Source of the DNA: Bacteroidaceae bacterium
GTDB taxonomy: Bacteria > Bacteroidota > Bacteroidia > Bacteroidales > Bacteroidaceae
DNA length: 48,148 nucleotides
Direction of reading: 5' to 3'
Assembly (NCBI GenBank): GCA_017560945.1
Contig: JAFZDY010000004.1
Span: 1 to 48,148 of the forward strand
The stretch's first letter is position 1, and each line of letters opens with the position of its first letter. Made by a program: the position numbers and the translations under genes. The notes under the pieces are model-generated. The model searched no databases. It was not told where the DNA came from and worked only from the letters and a program-made list of their open reading frames with translations. Below are positions 34,570-41,978 of this stretch, in pieces.

Positions 34570-35406
34570 ATGAAGAATTGTTTGTGGATAGTCCAATTAT
34601 TGTTGACTATACTTTTCCTATATTCATGTGGTTCTAAGAAGATTGTTACACAGGATGTAGAGATGAGTACAATCTCAGCCTCTTCTTATTTGAAAACGGT
34701 GATAGAAAATGCTCCAAAATTTGATGAATTCTCTGCTAAAATGCGTCTTTCTTTTTTACAGGGGAAGGAGAGTATCTCAGTAGGAGGATCTATTAAAATG
34801 AAGAAAGACGAGGTAATCCAACTTTCCATAGTGGCTGCAGGTATTGTGGAAGCCGCTCGCATAGAGCTTACTCCTCAACGAATGTTAGTGCTCGACCGCA
34901 TAGGTCGTAGATATGTGGAAATCGGGTACGATGAATTGTCTTTCATTCAACAAAGCAAGTTGGATTTCTATACTTTACAATCCCTTTTCTGGAATGAAAT
35001 ATTTTTGCCAGGAAAACAACATGTGAAGGATAGTGACGTACATAACTTCGACTTTGTTCGTGATGATACTCATATGATAATCACAGCAGAAAAAGGTAAG
35101 CCTTTGAGTTATAGTTTTATGACTACGTTTCCCGATGGATTGTTAGAAGAAACACTTGTTCGTGTGAATGTGATGGGAGAAAGTGAATATAAAATGAATT
35201 GGTGCTATTCTGATTTCTTTCATGTTGCAGAACAAAAGTTTCCTACGAGTATGAATCTTTCATTGCATGGTATGGATCTACAAATGACGGTTGCATTCTC
35301 GTTCTCACGTTGCGAGACTATGGTGGAATATACCCCATTAACAATACCTTCTCGTTACAAACAAGTTGGGGCTTCAGATATATTAAAAAGTCTATTGATA
35401 CAATAA
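34570..35406 (+). CDS. DUF4292 family lipoprotein (LolB-like fold)
   Basis: 278-aa lipoprotein, with a signal peptide ending in LYSC then GSKK. Other in-frame ATGs at 34555 and 34558 only lengthen the leader. The body matches the DUF4292 type: FDEFSAKMRLSFL, GGSIKMKKDEVIQLSI, GIVEAARIELTPQRMLVLDR and FLPGKQ. The family is thought to have a LolA/LolB-like lipid-binding fold, which suggests lipoprotein handling at the outer membrane; this is inference. It is flanked by the TPR lipoprotein (25-bp gap) and the EnvC-like gene (10-bp gap). Confidence 0.83.
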   Translation: MKNCLWIVQLLLTILFLYSCGSKKIVTQDVEMSTISASSYLKTVIENAPKFDEFSAKMRLSFLQGKESISVGGSIKMKKDEVIQLSIVAAGIVEAARIELTPQRMLVLDRIGRRYVEIGYDELSFIQQSKLDFYTLQSLFWNEIFLPGKQHVKDSDVHNFDFVRDDTHMIITAEKGKPLSYSFMTTFPDGLLEETLVRVNVMGESEYKMNWCYSDFFHVAEQKFPTSMNLSLHGMDLQMTVAFSFSRCETMVEYTPLTIPSRYKQVGASDILKSLLIQ

Positions 35407-35416
35407 AGTTTAAATA

Positions 35417-36721
35417 ATGAAACAACGAATCCTTTTGATAATATGGCTGTTGGGTACTTGTCTATGTGTGCCTATTTTTGCTCAAACCAACCAGAAAATT
35501 GAAGAATTGAAGAGCAAACGGGGTGAATTGCAGGAACAAATCAAACAGTCTGAATCGCTTTTGCTTTCTACTCAAAAGGATGTGAAGAGTCAGTTAAGCG
35601 ATTTGTCTTTAATAAATAGTCGTTTGGCTGAACGACGAAAGTTTATTAAGTCAATAGAGCGAGATATGGCGCAATTGGATGCTGAGGTCGTTCGATTAGA
35701 AAAACAAACAAAACAATTACAATCTGAATTGAAGGAGAAACAAGATAATTATGCAAAGTCTATGAGATATTTGCGTAAGACTCGTTCTATTCAAGGACGA
35801 TTGATGTTTATTCTTTCTGCTGAGACTTTCAATCAAATGTATCGTCGTTTGCGCTATGTTACGGAGTATGCTAATTATTTGCGTACGCAAGGTGATCAAA
35901 TTAAGGAGAAACAAGCTCAGATAGAAATCAAGCGACAAGAGCAATTACAAGTAAAGGAAGAGAAAAAATCTTTATTGGCTCAACGAGAAGCCGAACGTGC
36001 AGAAATAGAGAAACAAGAGAAAGAACAACGTGCTTTGGTAGAAAAATTGCAAAAGCGTCAGCGTAATTTGCAGGATGAGTTGAAGAAGCAACGTCAACAA
36101 TCTCAGCAATTAAATGCGCAGATTGACAAATTGATTGAGCAGGAGATTGAGGCGGCCAAACGTCGTGCAGCCGAGGAAGAACGCAAAAAGAAGGAGGCTG
36201 CTCAGAAAACTAATGCAGAGCAAAAGAAAGGGGAAACACCCAAAGAGTCTTCTTCCAAAGAGAAAAAAGAGGTTACGATGATGGCAGAATACACTGGTGA
36301 TCGTCAACTTTCCTCGGTGTTTGAAAAAAATAAGGGAAAATTACCCATGCCTATCACGGGCTCTTATGCTATTGTCAGTAGATTTGGTCAATATGATGTG
36401 GAGGGATTGAAAAATGTAAAACTTGATAACAAAGGTATAGACATTAAGGGGCAGAAGGGAGCCAAAGCTCGTGCCATATTTGATGGTGAGGTGTCTGCTG
36501 TCTTCCAATTTGGTGGTTATACCAATGTGTTGGTGCGTCATGGTAATTATATTTCAGTTTATTGTAATCTTTCGTCTGCTTCGGTGAAACAAGGGCAAAA
36601 ACTGAAGACCCATGACTCTATTGGTGACATTGCAACTGACTCTTCTGGAAATACCATCTTGCACTTCCAACTCCGCAAGGAAACAACCAAATTGAATCCT
36701 GAACAGTGGTTGGGACGTTAA
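35417..36721 (+). CDS. EnvC-like murein hydrolase activator (degenerate M23 domain)
   Basis: 434-aa periplasmic protein: signal peptide (1-22), long Gln/Lys/Glu-rich coiled coil (about 23-250), a low-complexity basic linker to about 285, then a LytM/M23 domain (about 310-434). The zinc site is incomplete. The usual first His is Asn338 (NKGID, Asp342 kept), and in the H-x-H motif the first His is Ile414 (ILHF, His416 kept). This is the pattern of EnvC, whose LytM domain activates amidases rather than cutting peptidoglycan itself. A role in cell separation is inferred. Last gene of the dut operon, converging on the NUDIX gene. Confidence 0.87.
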   Translation: MKQRILLIIWLLGTCLCVPIFAQTNQKIEELKSKRGELQEQIKQSESLLLSTQKDVKSQLSDLSLINSRLAERRKFIKSIERDMAQLDAEVVRLEKQTKQLQSELKEKQDNYAKSMRYLRKTRSIQGRLMFILSAETFNQMYRRLRYVTEYANYLRTQGDQIKEKQAQIEIKRQEQLQVKEEKKSLLAQREAERAEIEKQEKEQRALVEKLQKRQRNLQDELKKQRQQSQQLNAQIDKLIEQEIEAAKRRAAEEERKKKEAAQKTNAEQKKGETPKESSSKEKKEVTMMAEYTGDRQLSSVFEKNKGKLPMPITGSYAIVSRFGQYDVEGLKNVKLDNKGIDIKGQKGAKARAIFDGEVSAVFQFGGYTNVLVRHGNYISVYCNLSSASVKQGQKLKTHDSIGDIATDSSGNTILHFQLRKETTKLNPEQWLGR

Positions 36722-36727
36722 GACTCT

Positions 36728-37273
36728 TTATTCTCTCGGTTGAGCAGCATAAAACTTGATGAATCGTTCTACTCCTTGGCTTATGGAGTGTAAACCGAAG
36801 GATGAGGGATTGACCTCGTTGATAGGTATCCATTGGCTTTCGGCTACATCATCGAGTGCCATTAGTTCCTCATCTTCATTTTTTACTGTACAGAGAAAAA
36901 ATAAATCGAGTGTATGAACTAAAAAGTCGGAGTAGAGATAAGTGTTTGGCAAAGAAAAAAGATATTTTGCGTGAGATACGACCAACCCTGTTTCTTCTTT
37001 GACCTCGCGAGAGATTCCTTCTTCACCTGTTTCGTACATATCTATAAATCCACCAGGAAGATCCAATGTGTCTTTGGCGGGCTCTTTGGCACGACGACAT
37101 ACAAGTAGTTCGCCCCTTTTATTTATGATAAAAGCTACACAGGAAGCACTTGGATTGAAGTAGTATGTGAAATGGCAGTTAGCACATCGCTTTGATTTTT
37201 CATTGTTTACTTCAAAGTGAATAGAACCACATATTGGGCAATAGTGAAATTTTTCTAATGGATGAATCTTCAT
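36728..37273 (-). CDS. NUDIX hydrolase with N-terminal zinc ribbon
   Basis: 181-aa NUDIX protein. An N-terminal Cys4 zinc ribbon (CPIC at 12-15 and CANC at 30-33) precedes a complete NUDIX box: GFIDMYETGEEGISREVKEETGL fits G-x5-E-x7-REUXEEXGU. The ribbon plus NUDIX arrangement recalls NudC-type enzymes, but the protein is shorter than NudC (about 257 aa) and the substrate is uncertain. Its ATG overlaps the helicase stop by 4 bp (ATGA), so it is probably co-translated with the helicase. Confidence 0.9.
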   Translation of the reverse strand: MKIHPLEKFHYCPICGSIHFEVNNEKSKRCANCHFTYYFNPSASCVAFIINKRGELLVCRRAKEPAKDTLDLPGGFIDMYETGEEGISREVKEETGLVVSHAKYLFSLPNTYLYSDFLVHTLDLFFLCTVKNEDEELMALDDVAESQWIPINEVNPSSFGLHSISQGVERFIKFYAAQPRE

Positions 37274-39837
37274 TTTTTATTTTTGGATGTTAGTTCATTA
37301 GCAGCTATAACCATTCGTATTTCTCCATACGAGATATCTTCTCCTAATTTCTCTTTCGCTTCTGTCATGGACGAGACAGGAAGTACGGCTTGGATACGAC
37401 GTATTTTTTCTGTAGGTACAAATTCGTTGAGTGAAAGTTTACCTGTGCTTATATAATGTGCCAAATGTCCTTCGATGGTTCCAGTGGTCAATCCTCGCAA
37501 GTTGGCAATCTCAGCAATGGTTTTACCTCCCTTATATAATACATAAGTTTGTTCTTTTGTTTCTACTTTTAAAGAAGCATTCTTATTACGTTCGGCTTGT
37601 TTTTTTTCTTTTTGTTGTTTCTTTAATTCTGTACGGCTGATTGGAGTGGGGCAATTTGCAAATTTGTCGGGGTGTCTCAATTTAAAACTATTAACGACTA
37701 TCAGTATCTCATCGCCATATTTCTTTGCACTGATTTTCCCGAAATAAGGTGTGTCGATGAGTTGATCCATAGTATTAGGTAATGAATTTGCGATGCAGAT
37801 GAGTGCCTTTTGTTGAAGAATAGTGTATGCGGGTAACCTTAATTCGGCACTTTTTTGTCTGCGCCATTCTTGCAGTTCCTTATAAAGTTGTGGATATTTG
37901 ATGTCTGTGGGAATGCTTTCTGAGATAGTTGTAGTTTCGCTACGTTTCTTCTTCCCTGTTTTAGTGGATTTGGGATTGAATAAGGTGTCACTTCCTTCCA
38001 AGGTTACTACTGCTTTACATTGCAAATACTCTTTGACACAAAAAGGATGGGTACTGAAATGTTTCATCAGTTCACGTTTTAGGTAGAATGATTCGCGCAG
38101 ATTGAACAGTGCCTCGTCCATACGCTTGCGTATCATTTGATTGTCTGTCTCAACTTTGGTCTCTGTTAAGAGTCGTAGAAGCAAGTTGTCAGTTTTTTGG
38201 AAGAAATAGGTTGCAGCTTTTGTAATACGATCTTGCAAATGAGAGTCGTTTGCGTAGCCGTTTCTTTGTTGCATCAAAGTCGTATATTGTTGGCGGAACT
38301 TATCTGCTACATCTATTAGTTGTTCTTTAATGAGTTGATGAGTTTTCTTATACTCCTCAAGTAGAGTCGGATACAACTTATAAAAGTATTCGTCAAGCAA
38401 TCGTGTTGTCAATTCAAAGTCTCGACGTAAAATTTGGAAATTGAAGAGTTCGTTTAAAAGTTTGTAAAAGTAGTCGTATTGCATCTTCTCAATTTGTAGG
38501 GATGCCTCTTGAGTTAAGGTCGCTCCCCTATGCATGAAGTCTGTTATAGTATTGTCATTTATGATGGCTGACGTTGTGACGGGTGAAGCCAATACTAAAC
38601 CTTCCAATGTTTTGCATCTGCTGAGTGCTACATATACCTGTCCGTGTGCAAAAGAGGATGCAGCATCAATAATAGCCTTTTCAAATGTCAGACCTTGACT
38701 TTTGTGAATGGTGATAGCCCATGCTAAACGCAATGGATATTGACGGAATGTACCCTCTACTTCTTCACGTATTTCTTTGGTTGTCTCATCTAATATATAG
38801 CGACTATTTGTCCATTCACTTGGTTCTACATGAAAGCTTTTTCCGTCATCATTACAATGAACAACTATACCATTTTGTGATACTGATTGTACCTGTCCTA
38901 TTTTCCCATTGTAGTAGCGACCTTGCCCAGATTCGTCATTTCGGATGAACATAACTTGTGCCCCTTGTTTTAGGGTAAGAACTGAATCGGCAGGATAGAG
39001 AACTTCGTTGAAGTTTCCTTTTATCTCTGCTTTAAATGAAAATGGTTCGGATGGAAGTATGGCTAATTGTTGCTCGTTATATTGTTGTGCTGTATGGTTG
39101 TGGGTGGTCAGTCGAATGTAGCCTTCCCCTTCTTTAGCTTTGAATCCAGGTATGTATCGTTTGTTAAGCAAGGCCAAAAGATTGTCATCCACACGTCGCT
39201 CGCGAATGGCATTCAAAATGTTTACAAATTGCTCATCTCGTTGTCTGTAGATGTTTTTTAGTTCGATGGTCACATAGTGACTTTGTTTTAATGCGTGGCT
39301 ACTAAAAAAGTAGAAAGTGTCATAATATGTCGAAAGCAGTTGTACCTCTTGCTCCTTGATCACTGGGGATAGTTGTTGGAGATCACCAATCATTAGCAAT
39401 TGTACACCGCCAAAGGGACGAGATGGATCTTTGTAACGACGTAATACCGAATCAATCGCATCTAAAAGATCTGCTCTCACCATACTAATCTCATCAATAA
39501 CTAATAGGTCGAGGCTACGCAATATGTTCTTTTTCTCCTTGCTGAAACTATATTGTTTTCGACCATTTTCACTGAAGGTCATTCCTGGTATGTACGGTGA
39601 TAGAGGGAGTTGGAAGAATGAGTGTATTGTCACTCCTCCTGCATTGATGGCTGCCACACCCGTGGGGGCCACCACTACCATTCGCTTAGGACTATTAGCC
39701 CGTAAATTTTTCAAAAATGTAGTTTTTCCTGTACCTGCTTTTCCTGTAAGGAATACATTTGTGTCAGTTTGTTCAATGAACTGACGGGCCAATTCTAACT
39801 CTTGGTTCGATTCTATCAGATGTCCATTTGTAGTCAT
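37270..39837 (-). CDS. PIF1-type DNA helicase with HRDC and helix-turn-helix C-terminus
   Basis: 855-aa SF1B helicase. Walker A GKAGTGKTT is at 32-40 and Walker B LLVIDEISM at about 111-119. VAPTGVAAINAGGVTIHSFF is motif Ia, and the UvrD_C2-like YPLRLAWAITIHKSQGLTFE and QVYVALSRC are typical of PIF1/RecD2 relatives. After a helical middle there is an HRDC-like module (about 650-715, LPAYTILQQKALICIANSLP) and a C-terminal HTH_40-like module (about 765-850, LYKGGKTIAEIANLRGLTTGTIEGHLAHY). The start at 39837 is set by the promoter at 39856-39886; the open frame to 39969 overlaps it. It likely acts on replication or recombination intermediates. Confidence 0.9.
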   Translation of the reverse strand: MTTNGHLIESNQELELARQFIEQTDTNVFLTGKAGTGKTTFLKNLRANSPKRMVVVAPTGVAAINAGGVTIHSFFQLPLSPYIPGMTFSENGRKQYSFSKEKKNILRSLDLLVIDEISMVRADLLDAIDSVLRRYKDPSRPFGGVQLLMIGDLQQLSPVIKEQEVQLLSTYYDTFYFFSSHALKQSHYVTIELKNIYRQRDEQFVNILNAIRERRVDDNLLALLNKRYIPGFKAKEGEGYIRLTTHNHTAQQYNEQQLAILPSEPFSFKAEIKGNFNEVLYPADSVLTLKQGAQVMFIRNDESGQGRYYNGKIGQVQSVSQNGIVVHCNDDGKSFHVEPSEWTNSRYILDETTKEIREEVEGTFRQYPLRLAWAITIHKSQGLTFEKAIIDAASSFAHGQVYVALSRCKTLEGLVLASPVTTSAIINDNTITDFMHRGATLTQEASLQIEKMQYDYFYKLLNELFNFQILRRDFELTTRLLDEYFYKLYPTLLEEYKKTHQLIKEQLIDVADKFRQQYTTLMQQRNGYANDSHLQDRITKAATYFFQKTDNLLLRLLTETKVETDNQMIRKRMDEALFNLRESFYLKRELMKHFSTHPFCVKEYLQCKAVVTLEGSDTLFNPKSTKTGKKKRSETTTISESIPTDIKYPQLYKELQEWRRQKSAELRLPAYTILQQKALICIANSLPNTMDQLIDTPYFGKISAKKYGDEILIVVNSFKLRHPDKFANCPTPISRTELKKQQKEKKQAERNKNASLKVETKEQTYVLYKGGKTIAEIANLRGLTTGTIEGHLAHYISTGKLSLNEFVPTEKIRRIQAVLPVSSMTEAKEKLGEDISYGEIRMVIAANELTSKNKK

Positions 39838-39855
39838 GAAGATAAATCTTTTAGG

Positions 39856-39886
39856 CAAAAGTAGTATATATTTCCGAAAGAGCCAA
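39856..39886 (-). promoter_or_regulatory. Promoter of the helicase-NUDIX unit
   Basis: The complement shows TTG (39884-39886), 20-bp spacer, TACTTTTG (39856-39863). It lies inside the longer open frame, so it favours the helicase ATG at 39837. Confidence 0.72.
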
Positions 39887-40008
39887 GGCAATAAGTTTTT
39901 TTTAGTTCTTGCATTTGAAATATATCTTTCGAAAATAAGATTGGGATTTTTTCCTTTTCTTTCGACCAATTCTTTTGCTTAAATATGTCAATTAAAAGAA
40001 ATTATCAT

Positions 40009-40016
40009 TACTTTTG
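40009..40016 (+). promoter_or_regulatory. -7 box of glsA
   Basis: TACTTTTG, 20 bp before the ATG at 40037. Its last base is the first base of an upstream in-frame GTG (40016), which is therefore not used. No clear -33. Confidence 0.6.
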
Positions 40017-40036
40017 TGCAGACAAATAACAGGATT

Positions 40037-40951
40037 ATGGATTACCTACAAATTTTAGAAAATATATATCAAGCAATTTTACCATACGCCAAAGAAGGTA
40101 AGCAGGCCGATTACATACCCGAATTGGCAAAGGTGAATCCCGATCAGTTTGGTATGTGCATTCATACTATTTATGGTGAGATTGCATCCATTGAACAGGC
40201 TGATACAAGGTTTTCTATTCAGAGTATCTCTAAGGTGTTTGCACTGGCCATGTGTTTATCCATTAAAGGCGATGACCTTTGGAAAAGAGTTGGTAAGGAA
40301 CCTTCTGGTACAGCATTCAATTCACTTATCCAACTTGAGGTTGAAAAAGGTGTTCCGCGCAATCCGTTTATCAATGCAGGAGCCATCGTAATGGCAGATA
40401 TTCTATTGTCAAATCTTGATGACCCTAAGAATGACTTCTTGCGTTTCGTACGTGCCGTTTCAGGGAATGAGACGATTGATTATAACGAACATGTGGCATC
40501 TTCAGAACGCGAAAATGGATATTTGAATGCGGCTATAGCCAATTTGTTGAAATATCATGGTACTATTGAAAATGATATTGAACGCGTGTTGCATTTCTAT
40601 TTCCTGATGTGTTCGGTGGAAATGAGTTGTCGTGAATTGTCGTTAGCATTTCTTGCCTTTGCGAATCATAGAAGAAAGTTTGATTATGCTGGTATCACGC
40701 TAACGGCTTCTCAGGTAAAACGAATGAATGCCATTATGCAAACTTGTGGATTCTACGATGAGGCGGGTGAATTTGCATATCTCGTAGGTCTTCCAGGTAA
40801 AAGCGGTGTGGGTGGAGGTATTGTCGCAATCTATCCATTACAATACTCGGTGGCAGTATGGAGTCCTCGCCTGAACTCAAAAGGAAATTCGGTAATGGGT
40901 ATAAAGGCTCTCGAATTGTTAACAACAGAAACAAAGGAGTCAATATTCTGA
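40037..40951 (+). CDS. glsA: Glutaminase (serine-dependent, class A)
   Basis: Hydrolyses glutamine to glutamate and ammonia. 304 aa from the ATG at 40037, close to the 308-310 aa of the E. coli enzymes YbaS and YneH. The beta-lactamase-like nucleophile motif is S63-I-S-K66 in FSIQSISKVF. PFINAGAIV (about 108-116), NENGYLNAAIANLL-type ERENGYLNAA and GLPGKSGVGGGI complete the signature. In acid stress such enzymes supply ammonia, but no glutamate antiporter is adjacent. Monocistronic, divergent from the helicase. Downstream sequence is a mobile-like, repeat-rich region. Confidence 0.96.
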   Translation: MDYLQILENIYQAILPYAKEGKQADYIPELAKVNPDQFGMCIHTIYGEIASIEQADTRFSIQSISKVFALAMCLSIKGDDLWKRVGKEPSGTAFNSLIQLEVEKGVPRNPFINAGAIVMADILLSNLDDPKNDFLRFVRAVSGNETIDYNEHVASSERENGYLNAAIANLLKYHGTIENDIERVLHFYFLMCSVEMSCRELSLAFLAFANHRRKFDYAGITLTASQVKRMNAIMQTCGFYDEAGEFAYLVGLPGKSGVGGGIVAIYPLQYSVAVWSPRLNSKGNSVMGIKALELLTTETKESIF

Positions 40952-41011
40952 GTAAGACACACCTCCCATCATCAGAATCAACCTCCCCCACCTAACCCCA
41001 TAATTTATGTG

Positions 41012-41034
41012 AATTTAACGCGAGTTCGATATAA
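41012..41034 (+). repeat. Left terminal inverted repeat of the 713-bp element
   Basis: 23 bp. Its reverse complement matches 41702-41724 except at one C/T position. Confidence 0.88.
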
Positions 41035-41264
41035 GGAATACAAAGAAATGCTATAGTAAATAAGCAAATTGTGTATTTTGAGATGTGTTTTTATGGCTGT
41101 TACACCTAATTCTCTTACAATTTGTTAGTTGAAATAATATATATTAAGAGGGTAAAAGTTATATATATGCAGAAATTTATTGGCTTAATCCCCTGATATT
41201 GTATAATTATTCAGAAAACAAAGCTTTAAAACCTTCTTATAGGAAAGCAAAAAACAGGAGAAAA

Positions 41265-41385
41265 TGAGATTTTGGGCTAAACCTTTATTTGGCCACGCTA
41301 AAGCATTATTTTGGTAACGCTTAAGTGAAAATTTGGTAACGCTTAAGTTTGGCTAAATAATGCTTAAGCGTGGCTAAAAATCTCA
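41265..41385. repeat. Second 22-bp-period palindromic array
   Basis: GCTWAA words start at 41276, 41297, 41319, 41341 and 41362 (steps 21, 22, 22, 21). A 17-bp exact direct repeat (41310-41326 and 41332-41348) shows the 22-bp offset. The whole array is also an imperfect palindrome: 41292-41311 pairs with 41355-41374 at 19 of 20 positions, and TGAGATTTT/AAAATCTCA (41265-41273 and 41377-41385) borders it. Non-coding. Confidence 0.8.
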
Positions 41386-41570
41386 TCAGTTTGCCCCAAC
41401 TACTCTTAATCTTTGTCGGAAAACTCTTGGGGTTGGTTCGATAATGCTCTATTTTTTGCAGTATGATTCACTATTTCAAACAGATAGAGAAGTTTATTTC
41501 CACTCTTCAATTTCTATTTGACTTGAAAAACCGAACAAGAAAAACGGCTTTATCTACTTGCTCGTCTGAT

Positions 41571-41677
41571 AGATATGCGGATTTTGCCCTCAAATCCTTC
41601 GCGTATTCAGAATCTCCCTTGTTCCCCTATGAATATACAGAATTCTTGCATAAGGAATATACAGTTTTGACAAAATG
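41571..41677. repeat. Degenerate 30/24-bp repeats inside the 713-bp element
   Basis: Related words at 41571, 41601, 41631 and 41655 (AGATATGCGG, GCGTATTCAG, GAATATACAG, GAATATACAG), spaced 30, 30 and 24 bp. Only the last two are exact, so the repeat is weakly supported. Confidence 0.4.
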
Positions 41678-41701
41678 TAAGTAGCGAATGCCTTCGCTAA
41701 T

Positions 41702-41724
41702 TTATATCGAACTCACGTTAAATT
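41702..41724 (-). repeat. Right terminal inverted repeat of the 713-bp element
   Basis: Inverted partner of 41012-41034 (22 of 23 identical), 2 bp outside the subterminal hairpin at 41682-41699. Confidence 0.88.
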
Positions 41725-41767
41725 TATTACGATTCTCGAAAGAAAACAATATCTCTGCGGTAGATAA

Positions 41768-41881
41768 ACTAAAGAGCAGACAGTTGTGGAAATAGCCCGC
41801 AACTTAAAATCTTGTGGTGTCGATACGGCAACCATCATCAAGTCCACCGGTCTTACAGTAGAAGAGATTGAAAAGTTGTGA
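41768..41881 (+). pseudogene. 3' remnant of a PD-(D/E)XK (Rpn/PDDEXK_2-type) transposase-like gene
   Basis: An open stretch of 37 codons ending in TGA at 41879-41881 with no start codon; a stop lies just upstream at 41765. It translates to a tail containing EIARNLKSCGVDTATIIKS and TGLTVEEIEKL. This is the characteristic C-terminal end of Bacteroidales Rpn/PDDEXK_2 family proteins (ARxLKxxGVD...IAKSTGLTxEEIExL). The nuclease domain is missing, so only the last exon-like fragment of a once larger gene remains. A strong hairpin follows 5 bp after the stop, presumably its original terminator. It lies 43 bp outside the right end of the 713-bp element. Confidence 0.72.
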
Positions 41882-41886
41882 TAAAT

Positions 41887-41940
41887 ATATCCCCTTTGAA
41901 TGTGGGTGGTGATTCCTGCATTCAAAGGGGATATTCTTTA
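41887..41940. terminator. Bidirectional intrinsic terminator
   Basis: Perfect 16-bp stem (41887-41902 with 41919-41934) around a 16-nt loop, flanked by TTCTTTATTT on the right and an A/T-rich stretch on the left. It can serve the plus-strand pseudogene remnant and the minus-strand gene ending at 41979. Confidence 0.88.
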
Positions 41941-41978
41941 TTTACTGTCACGGCCTTCGCGTTCCAAAGCAAGGGACA

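Larger units (their letters stand above)
41012..41724. mobile_element. 713-bp element with 23-bp terminal inverted repeats (MITE-like)
   Basis: Left end 41012-41034 and right end 41702-41724 are inverted copies with 22 of 23 positions identical (AATTTAACGYGAGTTCGATA plus TAA). Just inside the right end is a 7-bp hairpin TAGCGAA/TTCGCTA (41682-41699). The interior holds the 22-bp palindromic array (41265-41385) and short degenerate repeats (41571-41677). The only ORF of note (41463-41684, 73 codons) has no recognisable features. No transposase is encoded, so this is either non-autonomous or decayed. Element status is inferred from the ends. Confidence 0.6.

Noticed and set aside
40952-41011. 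Terminator directly after glsA
   Set aside because: The sequence is C-rich but forms no stem followed by a U tract.
41463-41684. 73-codon ORF in the 713-bp element as a real gene
   Set aside because: It crosses degenerate repeats, has no recognisable motif and no promoter.
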